Source of the DNA: Bombyx mori
Taxonomy: Eukaryota > Arthropoda > Insecta > Lepidoptera > Bombycidae
Length of the DNA: 64,000 nucleotides
Assembly: GCF_030269925.1 (NCBI RefSeq)
Contig: NC_085119.1
Location: 15,597,001-15,661,000, forward strand
Reading direction: 5' to 3'
The position numbers were made by a program, and so were the translations under genes. Every line of letters starts with the position of its first letter. The first letter of the stretch is position 1. Below are positions 24,376 through 35,582 of the stretch, piece by piece. Below the pieces are notes generated by a model, which saw nothing but the letters and a program-made list of their open reading frames with translations, did no database searches and had not been told where the DNA came from.

Positions 24376-24666
24376 CTAGCTGACCCGGCAGACTTCGTAA
24401 TGCCTATACCTAAGCATTTGTATAAAATAAACTTAAAACAAACAAAAGAATCCGTCCGACGGCGGACACATCAAAGGAAAAACATAATTGTTATTTTTAT
24501 TTAATTCCGAGCGTTTTCATATTTATCTACCTTTTAAACCATCTCTGGACTTCCACAAATAATTCAAGACCAAAATTAGCCAAATCGGTCCAGCCGTCCT
24601 CGAGTTTTAGCGAGACAAACGAACAGCAATTCATTTTTATATATAAATAGAGATTCTATATATAGA
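24376..24666 (-). mobile_element. Helitron H1, minus-strand copy
   Basis: The complement ends CTGCCGGGTCAGCTAG at 24,376. The 5' side is at the TA-rich sequence following AATTCATTTTTATATATAAA. It carries the full interior with GTCCGTCGGACGG-like stem region near 24,450. Inserted next to A/T. Confidence 0.85.
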
Positions 24667-24699
24667 GATTCAACTTTATGCACAAAGATACAATGGAAC

Positions 24700-24757
24700 A
24701 CTAAGTGGGCTGTGAGCTAGTCGGCATATATAGTTAGTTTTATGCAATAAAAAAATT
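24700..24757 (+). mobile_element. Bm1 3' terminal remnant
   Basis: Only the last ~55 bases resemble Bm1 (AGTGGGCTGTGAGCTAGTC then ATGCAATAAAAAAA). Short and diverged. Confidence 0.5.
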
Positions 24758-24981
24758 TTTGTATACAAAAAAAAAGTAATAAGTTTAAGAAAAAAAAAAG
24801 TAAAAATAGTTTAGACTAACTCGTGGTCCACTTTGTTTTAAATGATTAGCGAAATGACAACGTAAATGCTTCTAGTCACTTGACATATAGGTACGCTAGA
24901 AGTTTCAATGGTTCAGTTTGTGCTTTAAAATATTATCATGATCTATATATCTTCAGCTTAAAAATACGAGTATGGATCTCT

Positions 24982-25232
24982 CATGGAATCATAGATCATG
25001 GAATCATGGAATCATGGATCATGGATCATGGATCATGGATCATGGATCATGGATCATGGATCATGGATCATGGATCATGGATCATGGATGATGGATCATG
25101 GATCATGGATCATGGATCATGGATCATGGATCATGGATCATGGATCATGGAACCATGGAATCATGGAATCATGGATCATGGATCATGGATCATGGATCAT
25201 GGATCATGGAATCATGGATCTCATGGAATCTA
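24982..25232. repeat. 7-bp satellite, unit GGATCAT
   Basis: About 250 bp of near-perfect 7-base units with occasional 8-base variants (GGAATCAT) concentrated at the two ends. Because 7 is not a multiple of 3, all three forward frames are open. This makes an apparent 130-codon reading frame of a Met-Asp-His-Gly-Ser-Trp-Ile type, which I do not regard as a gene. Confidence 0.97.
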
Positions 25233-26482
25233 TAAGGCCGGATATTCGAGGCCTTTAATTTCTTTAAGTTGATTTTACAACACAATTTTATTAATAGTAA
25301 TATAAATATGATCGAGAGACCGTAAGGAAAAACAAATATCTTAATGTCTCATCTAGAAACTGTTGTCGGTTTTTAAATAAGTAAATCCAGTGATTACGTC
25401 GCAAAACGTCATTTACATGTGACACTCGCGAAATTCACGATTTCACCGCACAGCACAAATTCACACGAAAGTCCCTCAAGAACTTGAGAGCTTTAATTTT
25501 CTCCAACGTTGATTAATGTTCTAATTATAATAATAAGCGTGAATAACATCTGGGGGTTGTGTTCGCTTGAATTAATTCCGAAACCTTGGCCGACTTCGGA
25601 TTTGCTGTGAAACATGGTGTGCTGGATGTTGATAATAATGTAACAGCGTTGTATTTTTGAGGTACTAATCAGGCTCATGGATGCGCATGCTGTATTATAA
25701 TGCTCTTGCTCAAAATGAAGGTTTACCTTTTAAAAAAGGTTCTTCGCAAACAACTGAGCTTGCGTTCTTGGTATTGACTCCGGTGACCACATAACACTGG
25801 GTGAACCGTGAGCTTATCCGTCCATCTTAGCAATAAATCAAATGGTTTCGATTATTTATTAACATATCCTTTGGCACAACCTATTTAGAAGTCTTGGCCA
25901 ACGAATTCTTCATTAGATTAAAAAAACGCACATTCTTTTTATAACCTCTATTTTTTTTTTATATGAAACTCGAAGTGTTGCCAGCTCACAAAGATATCCC
26001 TTATTTATGCAAAATTACTTAATTTTTTTTACATGTACTACAACAAAACTAAAGAGTCATATACATATTATAAACTTGAATTGCTAAAATCTTTTTTTTA
26101 ATGTTTTGAAAATCACAAATTTGCCGATACAAATTATTAACCGATTAATATCTTAAATTATTAGACGAGATTAGAATACTAACATATTATTTTATTGGAT
26201 TGAATTTCCCACCGAATATAATCAGCACTACTCCACTCATCTAAACCATGTTAATTAGTTATATTTTAGTTAACTAACTCAACACGCAAAATCCCAGCAA
26301 TAACGGAAATCTGCAGCTATATACCGGAGGCAAACCTCAAGCAGCTGCGAAACTGCCTAACCACACAAACGTGGGCCAAGTATCTGAAATATGGAGTGGG
26401 GGTGTCGGTTTCAACTTAAATGAGAATACGTCTTTGTGTAGTTCTTACAGACGCTTAGAAATAATTGAAACATTGTTTTCTG
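25233..26482. other. Unique DNA with a decayed Bm1 end
   Basis: The only recognisable item is a weak Bm1 3' remnant at about 25,777-25,838 (plus strand, ACCACATAACACTGG to TTAGCAATAAA). No gene seen. Confidence 0.4.
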
Positions 26483-26745
26483 TATTTTTTTATTGCCCTT
26501 TTGCAGACGAGCATATGGCTCACCTAATGGTAAGTCGTTACCGTCGTCCATGGACTTCAGCAATGTCAGGGGCAGAGCTAAGCCGTTGCCTACTATTAAG
26601 TAGCCTCCATAAGCCTCGTTTGAATAAGGACGTGTCATATCGCTCGGGAAACATCGTGGAGGGGAGCTCATTCCAAAGCCGGATGGTACGTGGCGAAAAA
26701 GATCTCTCGAAACGCACTGTGGATGAACGTAGTGGCTTCAGGTCG
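26483..26745 (-). mobile_element. Family L non-LTR 3' end
   Basis: Minus-strand copy from ATTGCCCTTTTGCAGACGAG to GGATGAACGTAGTGGCTTC. It retains the C-terminal coding region in diverged form; the 127-codon plus-strand frame through it is antisense and not a gene. Confidence 0.83.
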
Positions 26746-26759
26746 TATGTCTAGTTGCG

Positions 26760-26832
26760 GGACACTAGTTAGAGCCTCCGACCGCTAAGCCAAGAATCCA
26801 AGAATCGAGGGTTCGATTCCCAGATTGAATAA
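26760..26832 (+). other. tRNA-like segment, possible SINE head
   Basis: Contains ACTAGTTAGAGCCTCCGACC followed by a box B-like GGTTCGATTCCC about 40 bases later. I cannot fold a complete cloverleaf, so it is more likely the head of an old tRNA-derived SINE than a working tRNA gene. Confidence 0.35.
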
Positions 26833-28398
26833 CATTTGTGTGACGAACAGATTTGTTTGATTTTTGTCCCAGAATTAATATCTATATTTTATATATTTGA
26901 GTAATTATGTATGTATATGTACATGAGTCTATGGTCTCCATAGTACAGTCGGATCAGCTTTGTAACGACATGATTATGGGTGTGAGTTGTCCACTTCGTC
27001 GAAAAAGTAAATTGTTTTTTTTGTCCATTCATTCAAGTGCAAAATATGAGATATTGTTTGCCAATAGATTAGTTGGCAACATTTAGTACTCTTTTTTTTT
27101 AATAAGCCACTGACCTATTCGATGCATACGTTATACTTTCAAACTTAAAAATTTAAAGTTAAAATTATTAAATAAATAGTGAAAATTCGTTCTAAACAAT
27201 TCAGTACATTTTAAGATTTATTGTGTGATTGTGTGCAGTCAATGAATACATTTTGTTTGCGATAGAATTTAAGCTATAAGTACTGGCGCCAATACTGTGA
27301 ACCCACACGGTCAGATATCGCCATCCTGCCCATTCCTATCGCGTAGCAGCCATGCATTCTAGTTGGAAAAGTTGGATAATCTTTGAAATAGAGAAATTGA
27401 CCTCAAAGACCTCACCTAGTTAGTTCACTTCCTACAAGTCATTCTTGAAATGTACCCTACCCAATGCTTGTTAAGATTCTTTTTGGGCAAAGTAATGCTT
27501 TGCCCAAGAAGGTTAAGTTTTACTTCTATCTATCTGTGTGTGTGTCTATTATTTATTTATTCATCTTCTATATCTTCTGCGTGTATATGTTTATTAATTA
27601 TGCATAACTTCATCGTATTACGAACTAAATTACCAATCCCTTAATAAGCAACCAGATAAAAGAAAAATCTAAAAAGTAAAAAAAAACTCAATTTTCCAAA
27701 ATTAAAGTACCCTAGCTAGGATATCCGATGTATATGCTGGAAATATATCAGTGATACCATTTCATGTCGGGATTAGAACTCAGAATCTGAGGTATGTTAT
27801 TCAGGCTTACTAACCACTTGGACAATAATGCGATCGAAAGCAACGTACTCATCAGATTTTTTATTTTGTTCTTGCTGGAAAAATCGTAATGATAATTTAA
27901 AACACATACATATTATACTAAGGTTTTCCCGGTACTACTAACCTTGGCGTCACATTTTTCCAATAACAGCAGGAGCATATGTTTTATTCACCGGCCTTTA
28001 GATTATTTCTAAATATTATTATAGGCTACTTGACAGCCCTACAAAAAAAACAAAAACTACAACACGATTCGCTCAAATATTCAAACACGATTCCACGTCT
28101 TAACCTAAGACTTTGCGTTTAACCCTACGAACTTATGGCGAGCGTTCACGAAAGCATCGCCAACCCTCGAAAGCTCATGTGATCGCGTGACCACAGAAGT
28201 GGGATCTAATTCCTTGGCCCACTTAGCCAATTATCGAGGGGTTGACGTGCTCCGGGCCGCCTGATGGTTCAATTTAACCAATAATTGCTTTGGTGACATT
28301 TCTTTTACGTTTAGCACACGGCAATGCACTTCACTATTAATTACTACATCTATGTCACTACTTGTGAAGTTATTTAATTTTCATTGGGAATTAAAATT
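26833..28398. other. Unique DNA with one decayed Bm1 copy
   Basis: A strongly diverged Bm1 short form lies at about 27,281-27,400 on plus (TACTGGCGCCAATACTGTGA to the GTTGGAAAAGTTGG region), again starting at the common internal boundary. An almost palindromic stretch (TTGGGCAAAGTAATGCTTTGCCCAA) spans about 27,483-27,507. No gene recognised. Confidence 0.4.
27483..27507. repeat. Short inverted repeat
   Basis: TTGGGCAAAG and CTTTGCCCAA flank a 5-nt loop, TAATG. Perfect 10-bp arms. No associated element was identified. Confidence 0.8.
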
Positions 28399-28399
28399 A

Positions 28400-28650
28400 C
28401 TTCATTTTTTTTTATAGCTTAGATGTGTGGACGAGCTCACAGCCCACCTGGTGTTAAGTGGTTACTGGAGCCCATAGACATCTGCAACGTAAATGCGCCA
28501 CCCATCTTGAGATATAAGTTCAAAGGTCTCAAGTATAGTTACAACGGCTGTCCCGCCCTTCAAACCGAAACGCATTACTGCTTCACGTCAGAAATAGGTG
28601 GGGTGGTGGTACATACCTGTGCGGACTCACAAGAGGTCCTACCACCAGTA
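28400..28650 (-). mobile_element. Bm1 SINE, short form
   Basis: Minus-strand copy ending CCTACCACCAGTA at the shared internal boundary. A 98-codon plus-strand frame through it is antisense SINE sequence. Confidence 0.9.
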
Positions 28651-29090
28651 AAAAAACTTCTGTTGCGTTTTTTACATTATTGTCAATTACCGTATCTATC
28701 TCTTCGAATTCGAGCATAATTCCTAAAAATAAAATATACCACTTTTTAGATTAGTTTTAAGCATGACCCTTAAATCGCCATTACAAAATGAACTCAAATA
28801 CACACGCAGTATTAATTACAAATCAGAGAAATCCGACCATGTATTGCTGTTTTATTATCAGTCGTTTTCACTCTTGGCAGAATGGTCGTGGTCATCATTT
28901 CGGGTGGTGGTGCGCTTCACCAGACGTCGCCATTTCTGGCTTTGGTGTAGTCGTCCCTAGCAATTTGATGAAGCTCGTGATACTATGACCGAAACCTTCC
29001 ACGAATTACTAACGATAAGCAAATTTCATCGCAATTAAATGAATAGCATAGGAACGCGTTAAGACTAACATAAACCAATTCAATAAATAT
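28651..29090. other. Short overlapping frames, no gene recognised
   Basis: Two frames of about 65 codons overlap near 28,763-28,988 without a domain. Last four bases (ATAT) are the LTR's left target duplication. Confidence 0.35.
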
Positions 29091-29423
29091 TGCTACTCGC
29101 TGGGGTTCTGGATGAATAAAAATTCTATCGAAGTACAGATTAAAACTGTATTAACACTTAAAACATTTAACGAACACTTTAAAATTCTCAATGCACTTCA
29201 TCTGTTTCGCTTCAGGTGATCCGATTACTAACTGACTTCGTGACATCCCTGCAACGCTTTTATAGTCGATACGACATCCCTAGGATTATCGAGAACATTC
29301 CTCACAAGTCGAGTATTTCCGATTTGCGTTTCCGCCATTTGTCAATAGATAGCGTTGTGCTTGTTCTTTTAATATTCGTTTCTGCTATCGACGATAGATG
29401 GCGTTGCTCTTACCGGCGTAACA
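29091..29423 (-). mobile_element. Solo LTR, copy 2, with 4-bp target duplication
   Basis: On the minus strand the LTR starts TGTTACGCCGGTAAGAGC and ends CCCAGCGAGTAGCA, giving the TG...CA termini of LTR elements. ATAT precedes (29,087-29,090) and follows (29,424-29,427), a 4-bp duplication usual for Gypsy-type integration. No internal region remains, so it arose by recombination between two LTRs. The 95-codon frame through it is incidental. Confidence 0.85.
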
Positions 29424-30143
29424 ATATACATATACTATATTCACTCGCACGGTCTCTTTGTGTATATCTAGTAGAAATGCATGGTGACATGATGTTCATA
29501 TAAAGTAAGGTCAATATAACCCGGCTTAAGTAGTCAATATAACCCGGGGAGTCGTACAATCTTCAGCCAAACAAAAGAGTTGCACTAGGATATTTCGTAA
29601 ACATAGACATGTAAAAGGTTTACAAAACGATGATTTTGTCTAATCTTCTCTAAAATAATCACGCGCTCTGAATTGCAGGATGACATAGTCGTAATTCTAA
29701 TTGATTTGAGACCTTAAACTTGACTTAAAGGGCTTGCAGTGAAATTTAAACTGTGACGTAAATAAACTGTAGTCTAACTTCATCAGACCCAACCAGTGGC
29801 GTGGACTAATTATAAACTTTAGTGTTCCGCAGTTGCATACACATGTGTTGTTTTAGCGATGTCTGGTTGCCGCTATCTCTTATGAATCAAACCACAGCAT
29901 AACCATTCGAACTTTGTACGAGAATCCTGTGGAGCGGTTTAATGGTTTTGATTTATAATACAGTTCTCTTTGATGTGTTATTGTTTCAAATACGGAGTTG
30001 GCAACGCTTTATAACCAGTGTGGAATGCGTCCGATATAGCGTTGCATAACAGAGCAACGTAACTCAGAATATCTGGGATAAAAGCTTTTTATTTCAGATT
30101 CAAATAAACAAGATGTTAACGCCTTTGCCGTATCTGCGTGTCG
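29424..30143. other. Unique DNA, no gene seen
   Basis: A small direct repeat (GTCAATATAACCCGG type) occurs at about 29,511-29,547. Nothing else recognised. Confidence 0.4.
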
Positions 30144-30450
30144 TCTATATATAAAAATGAATTGCTGTTCGTTAGTCTCGCTAAAACTCGAGAACGGCTG
30201 GACTGATTTGGCTAATTTTGGTCTTGAATTATTTGTGGAAGTCCAGAAAAAGTTTAAAAGGTAGATAAATATGAAAATCCTGAGAATTAAATAAAAATAA
30301 CAATTTTGTTTTCCCTTTCATATATCCCCCGTCGGATGGATTCCTTTTGTTTGTTTTAAATTTATTTTATACAAAAGTTTAGGTCTTTTATTTGATATAT
30401 TTTCTTTGACCTCTCGATTGAGGTACTACGAAGTCTGCCGGGGCAGCTAG
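30144..30450 (+). mobile_element. Helitron H1, full-length copy
   Basis: 5' TCTATATATAAAAATGAATT and 3' TCTGCCGGGGCAGCTAG followed by T. The interior matches the 24.4-kb and 60.1-kb copies. No coding capacity. Confidence 0.88.
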
Positions 30451-31742
30451 TAATCTATATTAAACTAATTACAGAGTAGTTAGATTTACGATAGAAAAAT
30501 AAGACGCGACTGTAGAAGTATTCATAGATTTCGCGTTATAAGATATAGGAAAGTGGTTTAATTTTAATATGAAATCTATAATATGAATACCTCTTAACTT
30601 ATAAGAGAAATCCCATAAAACTCTTGACTAGTCGTAGGTCGCACTTTGAGCTTGTGCACATAGAAACTACCATTGTTGTGTAGGAATATACGGCAAAGGG
30701 AAGATCTTCCACCGAGCGGGTGATATTGCTCGGTAGACCGACGGTCCGAATGTTGTTGTTCGGAACTTGTATATATGCGCTTTATTTTGAAAATGTCGTA
30801 AGCGAGATTCAGGCATCTGTCAATTATCTTGCGTTGTAAAATGGCTACCCGCCACAGTTGGAATCTTGATAGCGAAATATTCATATGCTCCGGCTTAAAA
30901 TATGGGATAGCGCATTTACAACCTTAAGATTTTAATCTTAAGTATTAAAACAGATAGCTGTATGCTGTGTTATCTGTGGGCTTTAATAGGTATTTAACAC
31001 CCGATTACTTGGGGAGATCCATAACCAAGGATATCCACTCACGATCAGGCAGTAAATTAGTAAGAAAAAATGACAGATGAAGTTATTCACCAACCTAGTG
31101 CAATAAATAAAGAAAAAAATCTAGCCTTTACCCTTTAGCGCAATAGCTTTTAATTCCAGTTAATGACATTAACAAAAAAACAATAATTAAATCAATCCGA
31201 ACTCTAATAAATCATCGAAATATTTTAATCAAGTACCTCGCCGTCGGAGCTTAATACTCGTATATCAGAATGTAGCATTGAAATAGAATAGTAATTGGAT
31301 TCTACGCGAGTTGTCAGTCTGTCTGTCACTCTACCAAACCTTTTGTACACCGGAATATAAATTTAACGTTTCCCATTTCGAGCATAAATTGTTTAAAAGG
31401 AATATAATCTTTTCCAGAGCTGGTTGATTAATTTAAAATCTACAGGTTAATGATAAGTAAATATTAGTTTGTTTTCTTTTGTGTCAATCCCAAAGTAAGT
31501 CCCAAATATTACGTTAAAAATTGGTGGTGAAGAATTTTAGAATTCCGCAAGCATGTGTATTGCCATTTGAACGATTTCTAGGGTTGAACAAAATTTGTTT
31601 TTTGAATTCAATTAATTGGAACGTTAGGCTCAAATGACTCAGATACAGAAATGTTGCCAGCACGTCAACTCATAAATTTCGTAATATTGATAAGCCTATT
31701 TCAATATCAAAATATGTGTTTACCAACTTTGATTAGCCCGAT
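30451..31742. other. Unique DNA, no gene seen
   Basis: The 96-codon minus-strand frame at 30,594-30,884 has no recognised domain, codon pattern or conserved motif that I can point to. Confidence 0.35.
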
Positions 31743-31873
31743 TTTTTATTTATTTCCCGTGAAGGCAGACAAGCATACGGCCCACTTGAGTGGTGAGTGG
31801 TTACCGACCCTCTAAGACATCGGCAGGGGCTAGGGGCAGAGCCAAGCTAATGCCTACCGTTTATACTAGCTTG
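31743..31873 (-). mobile_element. Family L non-LTR 3' end, diverged
   Basis: Minus-strand terminal fragment (TGAAGGCAGACAAGCATACG on plus), truncated near ACTAGCTTGGTTT. More diverged than other copies. Confidence 0.72.
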
Positions 31874-31982
31874 GTTTGGAATTGGTTTAAAACTCAAACA
31901 TATTGACTTTGCGAATTTACAAACCAAACAGTTCTACCAATATAACTACTTACAACAACAAATTAAACATAAACAAAAAAAA

Positions 31983-32139
31983 ATGGACGCCCCTTGGCTA
32001 GGTGGTGCGATGACCTCCGCACGGTGGCCGGCAAGAAGTGGATGAGGAGAGCCGCAGACCGGGCTCAGTGGTGTGGATTGGGAGAGGCCTATGTCCAGCA
32101 GTGGATGACTGTGAGCTGTTGATGATGATGATGATGATG
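31983..32139 (+). pseudogene. RTE-like non-LTR 3' end, copy 2, GAT tail
   Basis: Nearly identical to 12,560-12,716, starting at the same GGACGCCCC position and ending in a GAT run (32,118-32,139). The plus-strand reading again gives the Gly-Arg/Thr-Pro...Arg-Trp-Cys-Asp-Asp-Leu block and the terminal Val-Gln-Gln-Trp. It abuts MITE family A directly. Confidence 0.78.
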
Positions 32140-32145
32140 AAAAAA

Positions 32146-32527
32146 AATATGTCTGTGTGCATATTTTGTGCAAGTCACACACGGTAGAAGTGAAAACTTA
32201 TAAAAAAATAAAAATTATCGCAAGGGTCAACCACTCCGCAGTGCATTGGAGTAGCCTCACCCTGGGGGAACCGCCTGCATGATCACGGTATCTCTACACC
32301 ACGTAAGTATGATTTAGCAAAACATCTCGTCATCGCGATTCAGGAATTGTTGAATTTACGTGCAGCGACATTTGTTGATAACAAACTAAATAGAAATAAT
32401 CGTAAATCATCTTTTATAGTATGAGATAGCGCCCTCTATGAATTGATATTTTAACTTCACGTTTCATTTCGTTTCATCGAGTTTGAAATCACATCACAAC
32501 GATTCTAAAGAAGTTTCACTTCAAAAA
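32146..32527 (-). mobile_element. MITE family A, inverted complete copy
   Basis: Inverted relative of 4146-4515. The left side carries the hairpin sequence (GTCTGTGTGCATATTTTGTG then CACACACGG) and GTAGAAGTGAAAACTT. The right end is CTAAAGAAGTTTCACTTCA. The interior shares ACAACGATTCTAAAG and TAGCGCCCTC with the 4.1-kb copy, on the opposite strand. Confidence 0.65.
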
Positions 32528-35139
32528 AACTATCGTCGCCCCTAGCATTGAGCATGAAACAAATATCCGCCTGAACACTCTCGTCGCGAACCCGAGAATC
32601 CAGTTTCATTTTAATTAGTTTTATTTCGCGGATCCGACTCACGGAACCTTCTAAAACATCGTGGTTGAACAATTTTAATGAAAGGATTTAGTCCCGTCGA
32701 TTCCTTGGCAAAGTTTAATTCAAGTTGAAATTTTGTTTTAACTAAGTGTAAAACGTTGACTAGTCAATCTAGAGGCGGGACACGGTACGAGATTTTGTTT
32801 TCCTGTTATCCCCCGTCCAAAGTCCTCACTCCCTCCGTTCTCGTATCAAATAAGTTTGTTTGAGTGCAAAGAATGGTAAAGTGGTAAATGAGTTATTTAA
32901 TGGAGTGCTCTTGTTTTGATATTATTCGCTGATTGTATTTTCGGTTAGAATACGGCAAACTCGTAAAGCAAATAGAGAAATTCAACGAAAAAGATGAGAG
33001 GCGCCAGATCTTCAAGCGCGATTACTTTGGAGTAAACAAAACGGAAGCAAATTTTTTTACAGAGGAAGATTGAGTACTTTTTGAATGGTATGAAGCACCA
33101 CTGAGAGAGTAAAGACTAGTAGAGAAAAAAAAACTTGATGCTATCAAAAATTCTCGAAATTTTACTATGTTGTTACTTTAGAAATTTATGGTCCGTGTAT
33201 ATTATTATTGAATTTTTCATCACAAAAAATGCTGAAAAGCATTTAGTGAATTCACCAAAAAAATTTACAAATATTTTTAGGAATATGGTGAAAATAATTA
33301 TTTTAATTTTACGCTAGACAAAGGATGCATTGTATTGAAAAAATAGGTCACGTGCACCATGCAAATTTAAGCCATTTAACAAATATACTATCATAATCCA
33401 CTGCTAGAATCAGATATAGGTCGCCACCGAGATTTGCCAAAATGACCAATCCTGTACAACGGCGTCCACGGATTGCCGCGACTTTTAACAAACATGTTAC
33501 GCTTTATGATGCATGGTTACTATCAGAGAACTTTCTCGTTTGAATTTAAGCTTCAAGCCGAAACTGTCGAACGCTTGACGGCGGAAATATGCTCAATTAA
33601 GTTACAAGCCCCAGTGTAAAAATTAAAACACATTGCGGATTAACTGTTCTATTCGTGCATATCGTACGACCTTTGTAAATGTTTTATGTTTAGTCTACTT
33701 TTAAGCTATTGCATAGCTTTTATCGCGGGCTTTGATCGCGGCGACCGGACCAAGAAATTTCGTAACGAAAATAAAACCTGACACCCCCACTCCGCCTACC
33801 ATGTAGCTCGCGTTCAACACATTCACACGTTGCACTTGTGTAGTGTTTGTAAATAAGCCCGCGGCGTGATGTCACACTGCATGGGCATCATGAAAAGTCT
33901 GCCCATATCTCTTTCGCGCGGTCTAGCTTATGAGTGTGAAGGAGACAGTAAAGTTAATGTTTTGCTTTTGTTAATGCTTATAAATATAGCGTGGTCTTAT
34001 TTTGTTATTGTTTTAATATTAAATTATTATTTTCTAATTATAATTGCTAAAGTTGATATGATGCAATAAGTTTTACCGCGGCAGTCCCCGAGTGCCACAC
34101 GTGTTTTTTATTATTTATAAACGGGTACCTATTTCAGAAAGCAAACCACGATGTATCTCAAAACGGTCGCATCCATTTCAATCGACAAAAGATCTACGAG
34201 CGCCCTTAAGAACCAATAATCCGCTACTAAAAGTATATCCAGAAAACTTAATTGAAAACATCGAACAACTCCTTGTAATTTTCAGAACGGCGAAACTTTA
34301 GTTGCAAATACGTTCTGTTGCGAGATAAACAAAACCTCTCGAACGATACTACGTGGACGTCGCTATGAATATAAACAGTTAAATTAGGAGCTCGACCGGT
34401 CTAATGTGATATATAGCATGTGTGCCTAATTTAATTTCAGCCGCCATATTTAGTGCGATCCCTTGGTACTAGTTTTTTTTTTTTTCGCCCCGATCTTTTT
34501 ATGAGGGTAGCGTTTATTAAGCTCGATTTACGACTACCCGAGTTCAGTTTCAGCGGAATTATGTACCTTTGCTTTTTTAAGTTCAATGTTTTCATACACC
34601 AGACTTTAGATAACGTCGGGGGTATTTCTATATGAAATGTGACATGTAAAAAATCCGTGGCCTAATAGATAAGGTGTTAGCGATGCGTTAAATATAAATT
34701 TGGAGCTGTGATTGGTTTTGTTAAAAGAAGTTAGCAAATTTTTAGCTTACTTTTAAATTAACAAGATTTGTAAGAGGGAGTGCGCGGGGTTCAACGAGAG
34801 GTGAGGGGGCCTCGGACCGGTGACCTGAGGCGAACGAAGTCAGTGCTGTGACCAAAGCAACGAACGCCGCGCGCTTCCTAACCACTGAAGTTTTTGTCAT
34901 CCGACGCCACTATAGGAAATAAATATTTTTCTCACAAAAAACCTCTGTTAGTGCATTCCACAACCTACGAACCAACATAAATTACATAAGGTACTCGATA
35001 ATCTCTACTAGATAATATATCGAATGATACGAGTGTAACGAAGGTATTTTTCTTAATGAATACGTACCAAATATGAACGACTTCCACGATAAAAGAATAA
35101 CAAGATGTAACAAAATAAAATATAATAGTGATTTGTAAT
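32528..35139. other. Unique DNA with GC-rich patches, no gene recognised
   Basis: CpG-containing patches at about 33,735-33,925 and 34,780-34,880 stand out from the AT-rich background. Several frames of 60-69 codons occur, none with a domain. A Bm1-head-like string (CGTGGCCTAATAGATAAGG) at about 34,657 is too short to call. Confidence 0.35.
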
Positions 35140-35356
35140 ATCACCAGATAGCTTAGAGAGACTATCCGTGACAGGAAAGATCGAGGGAAAGAGATTGCGC
35201 GGGCGCAGTTCGACAAGGTGGTTCGGCCAAATTCACACCACATTATCCCTGTCCACGAAGCCCTTCATTTGGCCAATGATCGGAGACGCTGGAGGGACAT
35301 TACAAAGAGTAAAGTCCTGTCGAAATATTATGGTCACGACCCTCAGCAGTGAGGAA
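35140..35356 (+). pseudogene. Frameshifted C-terminus of a non-LTR retrotransposon
   Basis: One frame gives GKIEGKRLRGRSSTRWFGQI. A second frame continues with HLANDRRRWRDITKSKV and ends with a His-Asp-Pro-Gln-Gln stop. Basic Gly-Lys-Arg-x-Arg-Gly-Arg-Ser then Arg-Trp, followed by Asp-Arg-x-x-Trp-Arg, is the usual C-terminal pattern of several insect non-LTR polyproteins. The two parts lie in different frames, so at least one frameshift has occurred. A related relic lies at 44,892-45,198. Confidence 0.65.
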
Positions 35357-35417
35357 ACGCGAGAGCAAAAAATACAACAAATGATTTTTTCTACGTACAA
35401 AATAGGCAGAACAGTGT

Positions 35418-35582
35418 GCTTAGTGCGAGTTTTTTAACGTTCTCGATAGCGTAATAGTTAACCCAATTTTGTATGCAATTGGAACAGCCCCTGTAACGGC
35501 AAACGTAGGCAAACGATCCCGTTCCATACAAATATGAGCTAACTTTTACGCTATTGAAAACGTTAAAAAACTCGCACTAAGC
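35418..35582. mobile_element. Compact MITE with ~43-bp TIRs (family D)
   Basis: The outer ends GCTTAGTGCGAGTTTTTTAA and its reverse complement at 35,563-35,582 extend as inverted repeats for about 43 bp with few mismatches, enclosing about 80 bp. Weak inverted similarity continues outward (GCAGAACAGTGT against ACCGAACTGCTG), so true termini may lie slightly further out. No coding capacity. The single-stranded form could make a long hairpin. Confidence 0.85.

Noticed and set aside
24982..25232. Regular repeat considered as a CRISPR array
   Set aside because: Units are 7 bp with no spacers, and the DNA is from an insect nucleus.
24880..25272. A 130-codon open frame of a repeated Asp-His-Gly-Ser-Trp type
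   Set aside because: It is the unavoidable translation of a 7-bp satellite, open in all forward frames; no gene evidence.
26760..26832. Possible tRNA gene
   Set aside because: A box B-like string is present but no acceptor stem or full cloverleaf could be drawn.
28423..28719. A 98-codon plus-strand frame
   Set aside because: It lies in the antisense strand of a Bm1 SINE.
30594..30884. 96-codon minus-strand frame
   Set aside because: No recognisable domain, signal peptide or conserved motif.
34092..34301. 69-codon frame with basic residues
   Set aside because: No domain or conserved pattern; likely chance.
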